A stretch of 64,000 nucleotides of DNA from Paraktedonobacter sp039923935 (GTDB taxonomy: Bacteria; Chloroflexota; Ktedonobacteria; Ktedonobacterales; Ktedonobacteraceae), in the NCBI GenBank assembly GCA_039923935.1, contig JBDTBU010000248.1:1-64000 (forward strand), given 5' to 3'. The notes under the pieces were generated by a model. The model was given only the letters and a program-made list of their open reading frames with translations. It ran no database searches and was not told where the DNA came from. This document shows positions 7,550 through 15,844 of this stretch, piece after piece. The first letter of the stretch is position 1, and each line of letters starts with the position of its first letter. The translations under genes were made by a program, and so were the position numbers.

Positions 7550-10210
7550 ATGGTGACAAGAAGCATGGAAAAAACTCGTACATCTCCTCTCACATTTTTA
7601 TTTCCCTGGCTGGCTCCATTGGTGCTCAAATTTGTGCTTGTTTACGGCGGCATAGAAGTCCAGTTGTTTAAGAACGATCAATTGATCCAAAATTGGCAAA
7701 CTTCACCGTTACAAAAGATGTTGCCAAAGCCGCTTATGCAGTGGATCGATACAAATCATATAGCTACCCATCCTCAAGCATATCCACTCATCAAGCAATT
7801 CTGGCAATACCTTTTGCCACTAACATCGAAAAAGTTGATAATTGATGCATCCGCACTGGCTGAATTAGAAGAAGGAGGTCAACCACAGGATTTCGGGTTG
7901 GTTTGGAACCTCAATCGTTCTGTCGAATGTATTGAAGGTCATTATCAAGGTGCAGACCACTACCTGGGCATGGGTTGGTTTCATAAAGAGCGAAAAATCT
8001 GGGTACTGAACACTCCCCCATCAAATGCTGCAGATTCGCAATTGAAAAACCTGAGCATGTCTCTAGAACAGGCGGGTTTCTTGCTGAACGTGAGTATTCC
8101 GCATGTACAACAATACCTGCCCACGCGTGCTGATTTTCAACTGATTACCAACTTTTCCATGCAAGTCATTGTTCCTACTGCCCGCCATGGAAAAATTCTA
8201 CTCGCATTACAATGCAACTACCCGCAATTCCTGCCGACCATTCAGATACCTCAGATGAAGGCTGATGTGTTATTGGCAGACCGGGCGATCATTCAGTTTC
8301 CACAACAAGCTTTGACACCTGTGATACGTCAATTGCTCCAAAGTCGTTCTCCTATTACCATTCAAGGAACTGGTGTGCCCTTTTTTATCAGTAACCAATT
8401 ATTGACTATGCGTCATTATCGCCACATAAGTGATGATAGCATAGCGAAAATTGTCGAATATAATCCTATCGTATCTATTGCCACATTGAAGCCAACTATC
8501 TCATTGGCCCATAGACATGAAAATGGTATTGGCAAATATATCACGAGTACAACCTATCGGTATCAACAACATACGCTTGATATGTCGGTTCTTTTAGCAG
8601 CTTACCAGCAAAAGCAACGTTTTGTGCAACAACACACGATCTGGTTTGAGTGGCCACAGAACGCAACTGACCTCGTGCACACTATTCAACAACAGCAAGT
8701 AACACAAGTGTTACGGCCAGAAGAGGTGATGGGCTTTGATACACGACGTGTTGTACTTTTGCAGAACCAGCCAATTATTCCCAATATTCAACCAGCGGGA
8801 ACAACACCTTTCGCACGTGGCAAGTCGCTTTGTGAGCAATTGAGACAGTATGGTATACCAGGTGGTATTTTCGGCGAACCAAAGGGATTTAGGGCAATGT
8901 TTGTCGATGCTTGCGAGCATGTAGTGCGTGACAATCGACATGTATGTATTCTCTGGCTCGTGCCGTCGAATAAGAAAGCTTCAGCGACAAACTCCCTTAA
9001 TAGATCTACTATCAATGAGTATGTAACAGTGGCATCACTTGTGACGTTGCGCGATGAACCTGCCCTTTTTTCACGTTCATGGACATTGGTTATCTTTCAA
9101 GAATTGGATCATTTGTTAGATGGCAGTGTACAATCCAGGATGCTTTCTCGCTTGCAATGGCAGTGGGCGCTCACTTCAATAACCTCGCCGCACGCATTGA
9201 GGCTAGCGATCATGCAAGTACTGCATCTGCCTGAACCCTATTATGAACAGTTCTGTGCGCGTTATCTGTTTGATTTGGAGAAAAGCTATCCTGCTACGGC
9301 GCTTGGCAAAAATGTGTCTGGTCTGAAAATTGTTCAACCAGCAACTCCAATTGTGCTGAAAAAAGAGGAGGCTCTGCGCTCGGCAGTTGTTTCTACACCG
9401 ATTCCTGTCGCTCAGGTACTTCACATTCCAATGCAACGCAATGCAGAGGCCAGCCAAACTCCTCAAACATCGCTCCAGCAGCGTCTTGAGGAGCAGAGAG
9501 CCTTGACCCAACAACGTCTTGAGGTGCAAAAGGCTCTGGCTCAACAGCGGCTTGTAGCCGAAAAAGCGCGTGAATCGGTGGCTCAGAACAACTCTATAGA
9601 CCAAGCCAGGCAAAAGGTGCATGATGGATTGCTTCGTGATCTCTATGCTGCTGGTCAGCTCAATCCAGCAACCCAACAGAAGCCTGCGCAACCACGTATA
9701 CAACCTGCTACTCCTACGCCTACCAAACCAACTTCGTCACCGATACGTCGTCCTATTGAGCTGAATCAGCAAAAGATTGTGAAGCTACACGAGGAATCTG
9801 AGCTATTACAAGATCGCTTAGGCTTTGAGACGGGGGAAAATGAGCCAGAGCAACCTGACTCCATGTTAGAGTCAGAGGCGGTTTTGGCTGCTGTGGTTAA
9901 AGAGGCTACTGGACCTGGGCCAGAGGTGGATGAGGATTGGCAGATCATTCTGCAAGCGTGGCAACCTGAACATTGGGAATGTATTACATGCCTGTATCAA
10001 GGGCAAGCTGACCAGTTAGCTATAGTGGGACGCCGCATCCACCGTCCTGTTTCGCAAATAATTGATGAGGTTAATGCTCCCGTCGATGAGCAACTGGGAG
10101 ATTTGTTGGTTGACCCTGACACACAAGCTATTGCTCCTCATCTTCGCACAATCGCGGAGAGTCTGGTCCATTGGTATATTTCATCTAAAGATAGGGAAGG
10201 GTTTTTATGA
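7550..10210 (+). CDS. Large protein with degenerate SF2/SNF2-like helicase core, coiled coil and TerB_C-like C-terminus
   Basis: First gene of the three-gene operon, about 886 residues from the ATG at 7550. The frame is open from 7424 but that part overlaps the promoter; 7565 is another possible start, and an AGAGGAGG at 7506-7513 is too far from either ATG to settle it. The N-terminal third includes DFGLVWNLNRSVECIEGHY and LGMGWFHKERKIWVL. The middle follows helicase order with eroded motifs: GIFGEPKGFRAMF where Walker A should be, CILWLVPSN (Ia-like), LVIFQELDHLL at 9086-9118 with Gln for the Walker B Asp, and WALTSI (III-like). ATP hydrolysis is therefore doubtful. Three 11-residue coiled-coil repeats follow, then a proline-rich linker. 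The last ~90 residues (WECITCLYQG, IIDEVNAPVDEQLGDLLV) fit the TerB_C pattern by memory, not by search. It overlaps the next gene by ATGA. Confidence 0.72.
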   Translation: MVTRSMEKTRTSPLTFLFPWLAPLVLKFVLVYGGIEVQLFKNDQLIQNWQTSPLQKMLPKPLMQWIDTNHIATHPQAYPLIKQFWQYLLPLTSKKLIIDASALAELEEGGQPQDFGLVWNLNRSVECIEGHYQGADHYLGMGWFHKERKIWVLNTPPSNAADSQLKNLSMSLEQAGFLLNVSIPHVQQYLPTRADFQLITNFSMQVIVPTARHGKILLALQCNYPQFLPTIQIPQMKADVLLADRAIIQFPQQALTPVIRQLLQSRSPITIQGTGVPFFISNQLLTMRHYRHISDDSIAKIVEYNPIVSIATLKPTISLAHRHENGIGKYITSTTYRYQQHTLDMSVLLAAYQQKQRFVQQHTIWFEWPQNATDLVHTIQQQQVTQVLRPEEVMGFDTRRVVLLQNQPIIPNIQPAGTTPFARGKSLCEQLRQYGIPGGIFGEPKGFRAMFVDACEHVVRDNRHVCILWLVPSNKKASATNSLNRSTINEYVTVASLVTLRDEPALFSRSWTLVIFQELDHLLDGSVQSRMLSRLQWQWALTSITSPHALRLAIMQVLHLPEPYYEQFCARYLFDLEKSYPATALGKNVSGLKIVQPATPIVLKKEEALRSAVVSTPIPVAQVLHIPMQRNAEASQTPQTSLQQRLEEQRALTQQRLEVQKALAQQRLVAEKARESVAQNNSIDQARQKVHDGLLRDLYAAGQLNPATQQKPAQPRIQPATPTPTKPTSSPIRRPIELNQQKIVKLHEESELLQDRLGFETGENEPEQPDSMLESEAVLAAVVKEATGPGPEVDEDWQIILQAWQPEHWECITCLYQGQADQLAIVGRRIHRPVSQIIDEVNAPVDEQLGDLLVDPDTQAIAPHLRTIAESLVHWYISSKDREGFL
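9476..9574 (+). repeat. Three in-frame 33-bp repeats (11-residue coiled-coil unit)
   Basis: Units begin at 9476, 9509 and 9542 and encode QQRLEEQRALT, QQRLEVQKALA and QQRLVAEKARE. Period 11 with regularly placed leucines indicates a coiled coil joining the helicase-like core to the C-terminal region. Confidence 0.8.
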
Positions 10211-11556
10211 GCGAACGTAAAATTTCACCGCGCCATAGTAGCGCGATTCTGCAAGCATTTAGCAATGGCGTTACGCCACGTATCGGTCTGGAACATGTGG
10301 TGGTTGGACGTAGCGCAGAGGTTGAGGCCATGCTCGATGATCTGGATTATCGCATTGCCAAAGGCGGAGCGAGCTTTCGCTTGGTGGTTGGCCCATATGG
10401 GTCGGGCAAAAGCTTTATGCTGCAAGTTATTCGGAACTATGCCCTACAACGCAATTTTGTGGTTGCGGATGCTGATCTCAGTGCTGAACGGCGTTTGACT
10501 GGCACAAAAGGTCAGGGTCTTGGTCTCTACCGCGAATTATTGAAGAATATGGCTATTCGCACGCGTCCTGAAGGCGGGGCTTTTGCCCCGCTACTCGAAC
10601 ATTGGATGAACAAGATTCAGGAACAGGTCATGCAATCCGCCAACCTGTTACCGGACAACCCCCAATTTGCTCTGCTGGTGGAACAAAAGGTGCAGGAGAC
10701 ACTTCGTTCGTTCAGTGCGTTATCCAACAGTTTTGAGTTCGCGCGTGTCCTTTCTACGTATTGGCGTGCCTATCAGACGGGTGATGATGTGAAACTGGAA
10801 CACGCGGCCCGTTGGTTGCGCGGTGAATATCGCTTGCTCAGCGAGGTTCGGGCAGATTTGTCAGTCAATTCGATGGTGACGGATCAGAATTGGTACAATT
10901 ACCTCAAGCTCTTTGCTTCTTTCTTTCAACTGATTGGCTATAAAGGTCTGGTCATCTTTTTTGATGAGGCCGTCAATCTCTACAAAATTAGTAACACGGT
11001 TTCACGGAACAATAATTATGAGCAGATCCTGACCCTGTTCAATGATCTCAATCAAGGTGTGGCTCAGCATATTGGCATGATTTTCAGTGGGACGCCTCAG
11101 CTTGTGGAAGATCCCAAACGTGGTCTGTATAGCTACGAAGCGCTCCGTTCGCGCTTACAGGAGAGTCGCTTTAGTCAGAACGGGCGGCGGTCCTTTGCAG
11201 GACCGATTATTCGTTTGGATACGCTCTCCAATGAGGAACTTTTTGTGCTGCTGCAAAAGCTTCGCACTATCCACGCATTGCACTATAAGTACGAGACGAC
11301 GATCACTGACCGCGATATCCAGCAATTTATGGAGATCGTAACGGCGCAAGTGGGATCAGCACAACAACTGACTCCGCGTGAAATCACCCGCGACTTGATT
11401 GCTGTGGTGGAGATAATGCGCCGCGATACCACCTTCACTTTTGCAGATATTATTCACAAACGCGATTTTGTGGTTTCGCGCCAACAAGCCGATCCAGAAG
11501 AATTGACGCCGCAGAATGAGATTGTTGATGATGATTTTGCTGGTTTTACTCTATGA
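10207..11556 (+). CDS. BrxD/DUF2791-like P-loop ATPase
   Basis: A 449-residue ATPase of the kind annotated as BREX system ATP-binding protein (BrxD, DUF2791). It opens with a conserved approach segment (SAILQAFSNGVTPRIGLEHV), then Walker A VVGPYGSGKSF at residues ~61-71, and Walker B LVIFFDEAVNLYK at ~248-260, followed by a GMIFSGTPQLVEDPKRGLY sensor-type stretch and an arginine-rich LRSRLQESRF. In BREX loci such ATPases accompany a BrxHI helicase, exactly as here. It may regulate or load the helicase on DNA; that is inference. Its ATG overlaps the previous stop (ATGA at 10207) and its own stop overlaps the helicase start (ATGA at 11553), so the three products are translationally coupled. Confidence 0.88.
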   Translation: MSERKISPRHSSAILQAFSNGVTPRIGLEHVVVGRSAEVEAMLDDLDYRIAKGGASFRLVVGPYGSGKSFMLQVIRNYALQRNFVVADADLSAERRLTGTKGQGLGLYRELLKNMAIRTRPEGGAFAPLLEHWMNKIQEQVMQSANLLPDNPQFALLVEQKVQETLRSFSALSNSFEFARVLSTYWRAYQTGDDVKLEHAARWLRGEYRLLSEVRADLSVNSMVTDQNWYNYLKLFASFFQLIGYKGLVIFFDEAVNLYKISNTVSRNNNYEQILTLFNDLNQGVAQHIGMIFSGTPQLVEDPKRGLYSYEALRSRLQESRFSQNGRRSFAGPIIRLDTLSNEELFVLLQKLRTIHALHYKYETTITDRDIQQFMEIVTAQVGSAQQLTPREITRDLIAVVEIMRRDTTFTFADIIHKRDFVVSRQQADPEELTPQNEIVDDDFAGFTL

Positions 11557-13874
11557 ATGCACCTGACGACCCCTTTGCACGGCTTGCACCATTCATTCAA
11601 GCCTATATCTACCAGAATCACTGGACAGATCTGCGCGATATTCAGAAGGCTGCTATTCCCGCTATCCTGGATACAAACGAGCATGTGCTGATTATGAGTG
11701 GTACCGCGAGTGGCAAAACAGAAGCCGCCATATTGCCAATTCTCACCTTGTTGGAGCAGTCACCAGCAGAGTCAGTTGGAGTGCTCTATATAGGTCCACT
11801 GAAAGCGCTGATTAATGACCAATTTGAGCGGATTCAGGGATTATTACAAGCAAAGCCTGAAATTCCCATTCAAGGGTGGCATGGTGATATTGCTCAATCC
11901 CAGAAGACACGCTTTTTAAAATGCCCGCGCGGTATTTTGCAGATTACGCCCGAATCAATGGAAGCATTGTTTGTGAACCGTTCAGGAGAGCTGAGCAGAA
12001 TTTTCGGTGATCTGCGTTTTATCATTATCGATGAAATTCATGCCTTCCTTGGGACAGAACGGGGTCAGCAGGTTCTGTGCCATTTGCAACGTCTGGAACG
12101 AGCAATTCGCCATCCTGTCAGACGGATTGGGTTATCAGCGACGATTGGTGATATTGATCTCGCTTCTCAATGGTTGGAAAGTAGTGCACAATTTCCAGCG
12201 CGTACTCTCCTGGTCACGGAGTCAACGCAGGGACGACGCATTGAGTTGCGTGTCAATCATTTTGTGATGGCGTCCGATGAAAAACAGGTGTATGCGCCCA
12301 TGGCCCCAGCAGAAATTGGGATGCGTCACCGTAAAAACGCTTCAGATACGCAGACACCACCAATACCAACCGAGGCAACCATGCCGGTTCGCTTGCCAGA
12401 TGAACGGTGGGAGTTGCAACAACCAAGCAAAGATTATTATGATGATCTCTTTGCCATGACTATGCGCAACCAGAAAACGCTCGTTTTTACGAATCGACGC
12501 ACGAAAGCCGAGAGTATTGCGGCTGAACTTCGTCAACGTCTGACACACAAACAACCCGGCATAGATTGGTGTTTTGTGCACCATAGTAGTATCGCGGCGA
12601 ATTTACGTGAATTGGCTGAGATGAAGATGCGTGATGGAACGCAACAATCTTGTACGATTGCAACTGCTTCCCTGGAATTGGGTATTGATATTGGAAACCT
12701 TGATCTGACTGTGCAGGTGGATGCGCCGCATACGGTTTCCAGCTTTGTCCAACGTTTGGGGCGTTCTGGCCGGCGCGGAACGCCATCACGCATGTGTTTT
12801 TATACACTCGAATACTTGGGCAAAGAGACACCCTCAGAACTGCAACAAATACCTTGGAATTTTCTCCAGACACTTGCGATCATTCAGTTGTATCTCGAAG
12901 AACGCTGGATTGAGCCGCCTGATATTCCCACTATGCCGTTGAGTTTGCTATATCAACAGACCATGAGTGTCTTGTGCTCGCATACAGAAATGACAGCCGC
13001 TCAACTTGCTCAATCTATCTTGACATTATCGCCTTTTCAAGCGGTCACACGAGAGGAATATCGCCTGTTTTTGCAACATCTGGTAGCTCAGGATCAGCTT
13101 GCACAAATGGATGAGGGGACGCTGATTGTGGGCATGAAAGGTGCTAAAATAACGAGCTATTATCACTTTTATGCGATCTTTGCCGACCAGCAAGATTATC
13201 GCGTCCTAGCTGGAACGCAAGAAATAGGGACAACTCAACAAGTACCGGAGATAGATGGCATTCTTGGTTTAGCAGGGTATGCGTGGCGCGTTATCTCGAT
13301 TGATGAACGTGGAAAAACGGTGCATGTAGAGCGGGCAAAGGGTGTTGTTCAGCCTAATTGGTTGAGCAGTAGTGGTGCACGCTCCCATGAACATGTAATG
13401 CAGCGATTGCGCCAAGTGTTGCAAGAAGAGACGGTCTATAGCTATCTTACGCCTTTTGCACAGCAGCGTTTAGCCTTAGCACGCGAACTTGTGCAGCGTT
13501 CGGATTGGCTGCGTAGCTGTATTGTGCGCCTCGAACCTGGACGTTTTGTGTTGTTTCCCTGGACAGGATCACGCATCTATAGAACACTGACGGCCATCTT
13601 GAAACAGATGAATTGGTATGTTGAGCCTTCTAAGTCTGGGCATACCATGGAAATTGTGTACGATGGGGATGCTGGTGCGGTCCTTGCCGAATTGCGGAAG
13701 GCCAGCCCACACGTACCTACACTGGTGAGTGCTCTGGTCACTGAGTTGAAAGATAGCCAGCTTTACCAGGGGAAGTATGATTATCTGACCCCGCGCCCAT
13801 TGTTGGAAACAGCGTATATCAATGATCTGCTGGATATTCCCGGAACAATACAATGGTTGGCAACCTGTTCATAG
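11553..13874 (+). CDS. Lhr/BrxHI-like superfamily II DEAD/DEAH-box helicase
   Basis: A 773-residue ATP-dependent helicase. Motifs in order: Q-motif region TDLRDIQKAAIPAIL, Walker A MSGTASGKTEAAILP (~res 48-62), Ia IGPLKALINDQFERI, Ib QITPESMEALF, DEIH box FIIIDEIHAFLG, motif III GLSATIGD, motif IV TLVFTNRRTKAE, motif V IATASLELGIDIG and motif VI VQRLGRSGRRG. The intact catalytic residues contrast with the eroded helicase core of the first gene. It is half the length of classical Lhr (~1,500) and close to BrxHI. The C-terminal 300 residues lack recognisable nuclease motifs. As the last gene of the coupled operon it is probably the DNA or RNA translocating engine of the system. The stop lies 18 bp before glycosyltransferase debris. 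Confidence 0.92.
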   Translation: MNAPDDPFARLAPFIQAYIYQNHWTDLRDIQKAAIPAILDTNEHVLIMSGTASGKTEAAILPILTLLEQSPAESVGVLYIGPLKALINDQFERIQGLLQAKPEIPIQGWHGDIAQSQKTRFLKCPRGILQITPESMEALFVNRSGELSRIFGDLRFIIIDEIHAFLGTERGQQVLCHLQRLERAIRHPVRRIGLSATIGDIDLASQWLESSAQFPARTLLVTESTQGRRIELRVNHFVMASDEKQVYAPMAPAEIGMRHRKNASDTQTPPIPTEATMPVRLPDERWELQQPSKDYYDDLFAMTMRNQKTLVFTNRRTKAESIAAELRQRLTHKQPGIDWCFVHHSSIAANLRELAEMKMRDGTQQSCTIATASLELGIDIGNLDLTVQVDAPHTVSSFVQRLGRSGRRGTPSRMCFYTLEYLGKETPSELQQIPWNFLQTLAIIQLYLEERWIEPPDIPTMPLSLLYQQTMSVLCSHTEMTAAQLAQSILTLSPFQAVTREEYRLFLQHLVAQDQLAQMDEGTLIVGMKGAKITSYYHFYAIFADQQDYRVLAGTQEIGTTQQVPEIDGILGLAGYAWRVISIDERGKTVHVERAKGVVQPNWLSSSGARSHEHVMQRLRQVLQEETVYSYLTPFAQQRLALARELVQRSDWLRSCIVRLEPGRFVLFPWTGSRIYRTLTAILKQMNWYVEPSKSGHTMEIVYDGDAGAVLAELRKASPHVPTLVSALVTELKDSQLYQGKYDYLTPRPLLETAYINDLLDIPGTIQWLATCS

Positions 13875-13892
13875 AGATGTTTGGGCGAATGA

Positions 13893-14078
13893 GCCGAAGC
13901 GATACACCGTCTCGCAGAGAACGCACAATTGCGCGAGGAACTGCGCCAACGCGGGTACAAGCAAGCCCAACGTTATACATGGTCGGGGGCTGCGGCCAAA
14001 ATGCTGGCGGTCTATCAGCAAGTCTCTCAGGGCATCACCAGCTTGCGTGATGATGTTGAATTGGAACTCTCTCTTTGA
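13893..14078 (+). pseudogene. Glycosyltransferase (GT4-type) C-terminal remnant
   Basis: A 61-codon open stretch without a start encodes AIHRLAENAQLREELRQRG, then YKQAQRYTWSGAAAKMLAVY, which is the characteristic last helix region of group 1 glycosyltransferases, ending in TGA at 14076. The frame is closed by TGA at 13890, so the catalytic part is gone. The operon end at 13874 sits just in front, marking a likely recombination border. Confidence 0.75.
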
Positions 14079-14096
14079 AAGGTAGATAAAATATAC

Positions 14097-14496
14097 ATGT
14101 CAAACACACTTATTACGGGTACTACTGGGCAAAATGGGAGCTATCTTGCGGAATTTTTATTACAGAAGGCTGAATTTTTTGCCGGTAGAAGACGTGATAG
14201 ATGCGTATCTGGCACTGGCGGACCGGGGGCACCCAGGGGAAGCCTATAACATTGGTTCTGGCCACGCCCGTTCGATCCAATCCATCCTCGATCTCCTCCT
14301 GACGTTTACCGATGTACCTGTGCATGTCGCCACTGATCCAGCACGTATGCGCCCGGTGGATATCCCGTTGCTGGAAGCCGATACCTCGCGTCTACGAGTG
14401 CAGACAGGTTGGCAGCCAACTGTGCCGTTCGAGGTGGCTCTCCAGCGTACGTTGGAGTATTGGCGAGATGTTGTGGCTGCTGAGGACTGTGCATAA
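14097..14496 (+). pseudogene. GDP-mannose 4,6-dehydratase remnant with internal deletion
   Basis: The start encodes MSNTLITGTTGQNGSYLAEF, the NAD-binding N-terminus of GDP-mannose 4,6-dehydratase (or a close NDP-sugar epimerase). After ~28 codons the reading frame changes at about 14170 and continues as NFLPVEDVIDAYLALADRG, with EAYNIGSGHARSIQSIL and DTSRLRVQTGWQPTVPFEVA, the C-terminal substrate-binding part. About 190 central residues, including the SxxxYxxxK catalytic segment, are missing. The product cannot be functional. It lies 18 bp after the glycosyltransferase remnant, so both were once neighbours in a surface-polysaccharide locus. Confidence 0.75.
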
Positions 14497-14521
14497 ACAA
14501 AAACTGGTTAGCTAGAAAACT

Positions 14522-14550
14522 TTGAAATCGGCCTAGCTAGGTGGTATACT
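14522..14550 (+). promoter_or_regulatory. Promoter of the serine biosynthesis operon
   Basis: TTGAAA (14522-14527), 17-bp spacer, TATACT (14545-14550). Expected transcription start near 14557, giving a leader of ~125 nt before the aminotransferase ATG at 14682. Confidence 0.65.
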
Positions 14551-14570
14551 GTGGGAGTAAAAGATCAGCA

Positions 14571-14604
14571 GCGCGGCGGATACAACGAGCGTATTCCGCC
14601 GCGC
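14571..14604 (+). promoter_or_regulatory. GC-rich leader hairpin in the serine operon 5' UTR
   Basis: GCGCGGCGGATAC (14571-14583) pairs with GTATTCCGCCGCGC (14591-14604) with one bulge and a 7-nt loop. It would form at the very 5' end of the leader mRNA. No T-tract follows at once, so it could stabilise the mRNA or take part in attenuation; no known riboswitch was recognised. Confidence 0.5.
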
Positions 14605-14681
14605 CTTGTTGCAACGAGGCAAAAGTGCACACGATCTTGTGGAGTAATCGGCCAGACGGCCAGGATAGATGGAGGAACACT

Positions 14682-15839
14682 ATGACCACCCAAACACAGA
14701 AAACCATCGCAATTCCTCAGGTTGAGCCTCGTCAGCCCATCCCGACACAGAACTTGCGCGTTCCCGGCCCCACGCCAATACCCGCACGCGTGCTAGCGGA
14801 AATGACGAAGCCGATGATTAACCATCGCGGCCCCGAATTTGCAGCGATCCTGCGCAGAGTCACCACGCGCCTGCAATATTTCTTCCAAACAACCTCACCT
14901 GTGCTGACCTTTCCGGCCTCCGGTACTGGCGGACAAGAAGCAGCTATCGCCAATCTCTTTTCGACTGGCGACCATGTGATCGTGATCTCGATTGGCGCAT
15001 TTGGCAATCGCCTGGCCACTATCGCCGGAAAATTCGGGCTGAACATCACCAAGATCGACTTTCCTTGGGGAGAAGCGGCTGACCCTGAAGTGGTTGCCAC
15101 ACAGTTACGGGCCAACGCTCCCTACAAGGGCGTGCTAGTGACACATAACGAAACCTCAACTGGCGTGATGAACGATATCGAGGCGCTGAGTAAGGTCATT
15201 CGCCAGCACAATCCCGACGCGCTGATCGTGGTGGATGCAGTCAGTTCGCTGGGCTGCGTGCCCTTGGAGATGGACCCTTGGGATATTGATGTGGTGCTGA
15301 CTGGCTCGCAGAAGGGCTGGATGGTTCCCCCTGGCCTGATGATGGTCGGCGTTGGTCCACGCGCCTGGGAAGCCAACAAGACGGCGAATCTGCCACGCTT
15401 CTACTTCGACTGGGAGCTAGCCCGTAAGAGTCTGGAGAAGTGGCAACATCCGACAACCCCACCCATCTCGCTCTTCTACGCGCTGGACGTGGCACTGGAG
15501 ATCATGCTGGAAAAGGGACGTGACGAGATTTTCGCCCACCACCAGCAAGCTGGCGAGTATGTGCGCGGACGGGCCAAAGTGCTGGGTCTGCAACTCCTAG
15601 CCGATCATCCTAGAGCTTCGGACACAGTCACGGCCATCTACACGCCAGAGGGCATCGATACCAAAGCGTTGCTCAAAGTCCTGCGCGAACAGGATCACGT
15701 TGTCCTCGCCAGCGGTCAGGCACATCTGGAAGGCAAGATCATCCGCATAGGCCACCTGGGCAGCTTCGAGCAGCAGGACTTGGTTGAGGCTATGGATTGC
15801 CTAGAGGCTCGCTTGATCGAGTTGGGTTATAAGCAGTAG
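14682..15839 (+). CDS. Class V PLP aminotransferase (serine-pyruvate/alanine-glyoxylate or phosphoserine type)
   Basis: A 385-residue fold-type I PLP enzyme. Landmarks: LRVPGPTPIPARVLAEM at the start, PASGTGGQEAAIANLF (phosphate-binding loop), VTHNETSTGVMNDIEALSK, VVDAVSSLGCVPLEMD (PLP-ring Asp) and TGSQKGWMVPPGL with the Schiff-base lysine. The sequence belongs to the alanine-glyoxylate/serine-pyruvate group. Because serA follows 5 bp later, the likely job is transamination of 3-phosphohydroxypyruvate in serine synthesis, as in other bacteria lacking a classical SerC; this is inferred from context. The ATG at 14682 is chosen for its GGAGG site 6 nt upstream; the open frame continues upstream through the promoter and hairpin. 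Confidence 0.88.
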   Translation: MTTQTQKTIAIPQVEPRQPIPTQNLRVPGPTPIPARVLAEMTKPMINHRGPEFAAILRRVTTRLQYFFQTTSPVLTFPASGTGGQEAAIANLFSTGDHVIVISIGAFGNRLATIAGKFGLNITKIDFPWGEAADPEVVATQLRANAPYKGVLVTHNETSTGVMNDIEALSKVIRQHNPDALIVVDAVSSLGCVPLEMDPWDIDVVLTGSQKGWMVPPGLMMVGVGPRAWEANKTANLPRFYFDWELARKSLEKWQHPTTPPISLFYALDVALEIMLEKGRDEIFAHHQQAGEYVRGRAKVLGLQLLADHPRASDTVTAIYTPEGIDTKALLKVLREQDHVVLASGQAHLEGKIIRIGHLGSFEQQDLVEAMDCLEARLIELGYKQ

Positions 15840-15844
15840 AGAGG

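Noticed and set aside
9476..9574. Mobile-element repeat
   Set aside because: The repeats are in frame and match an 11-residue coiled-coil period, so they are protein structure, not an element.
7424..13874. Calling the operon a complete BREX system
   Set aside because: No PglZ, PglX, BrxC/PglY or BrxL gene is present in the window.
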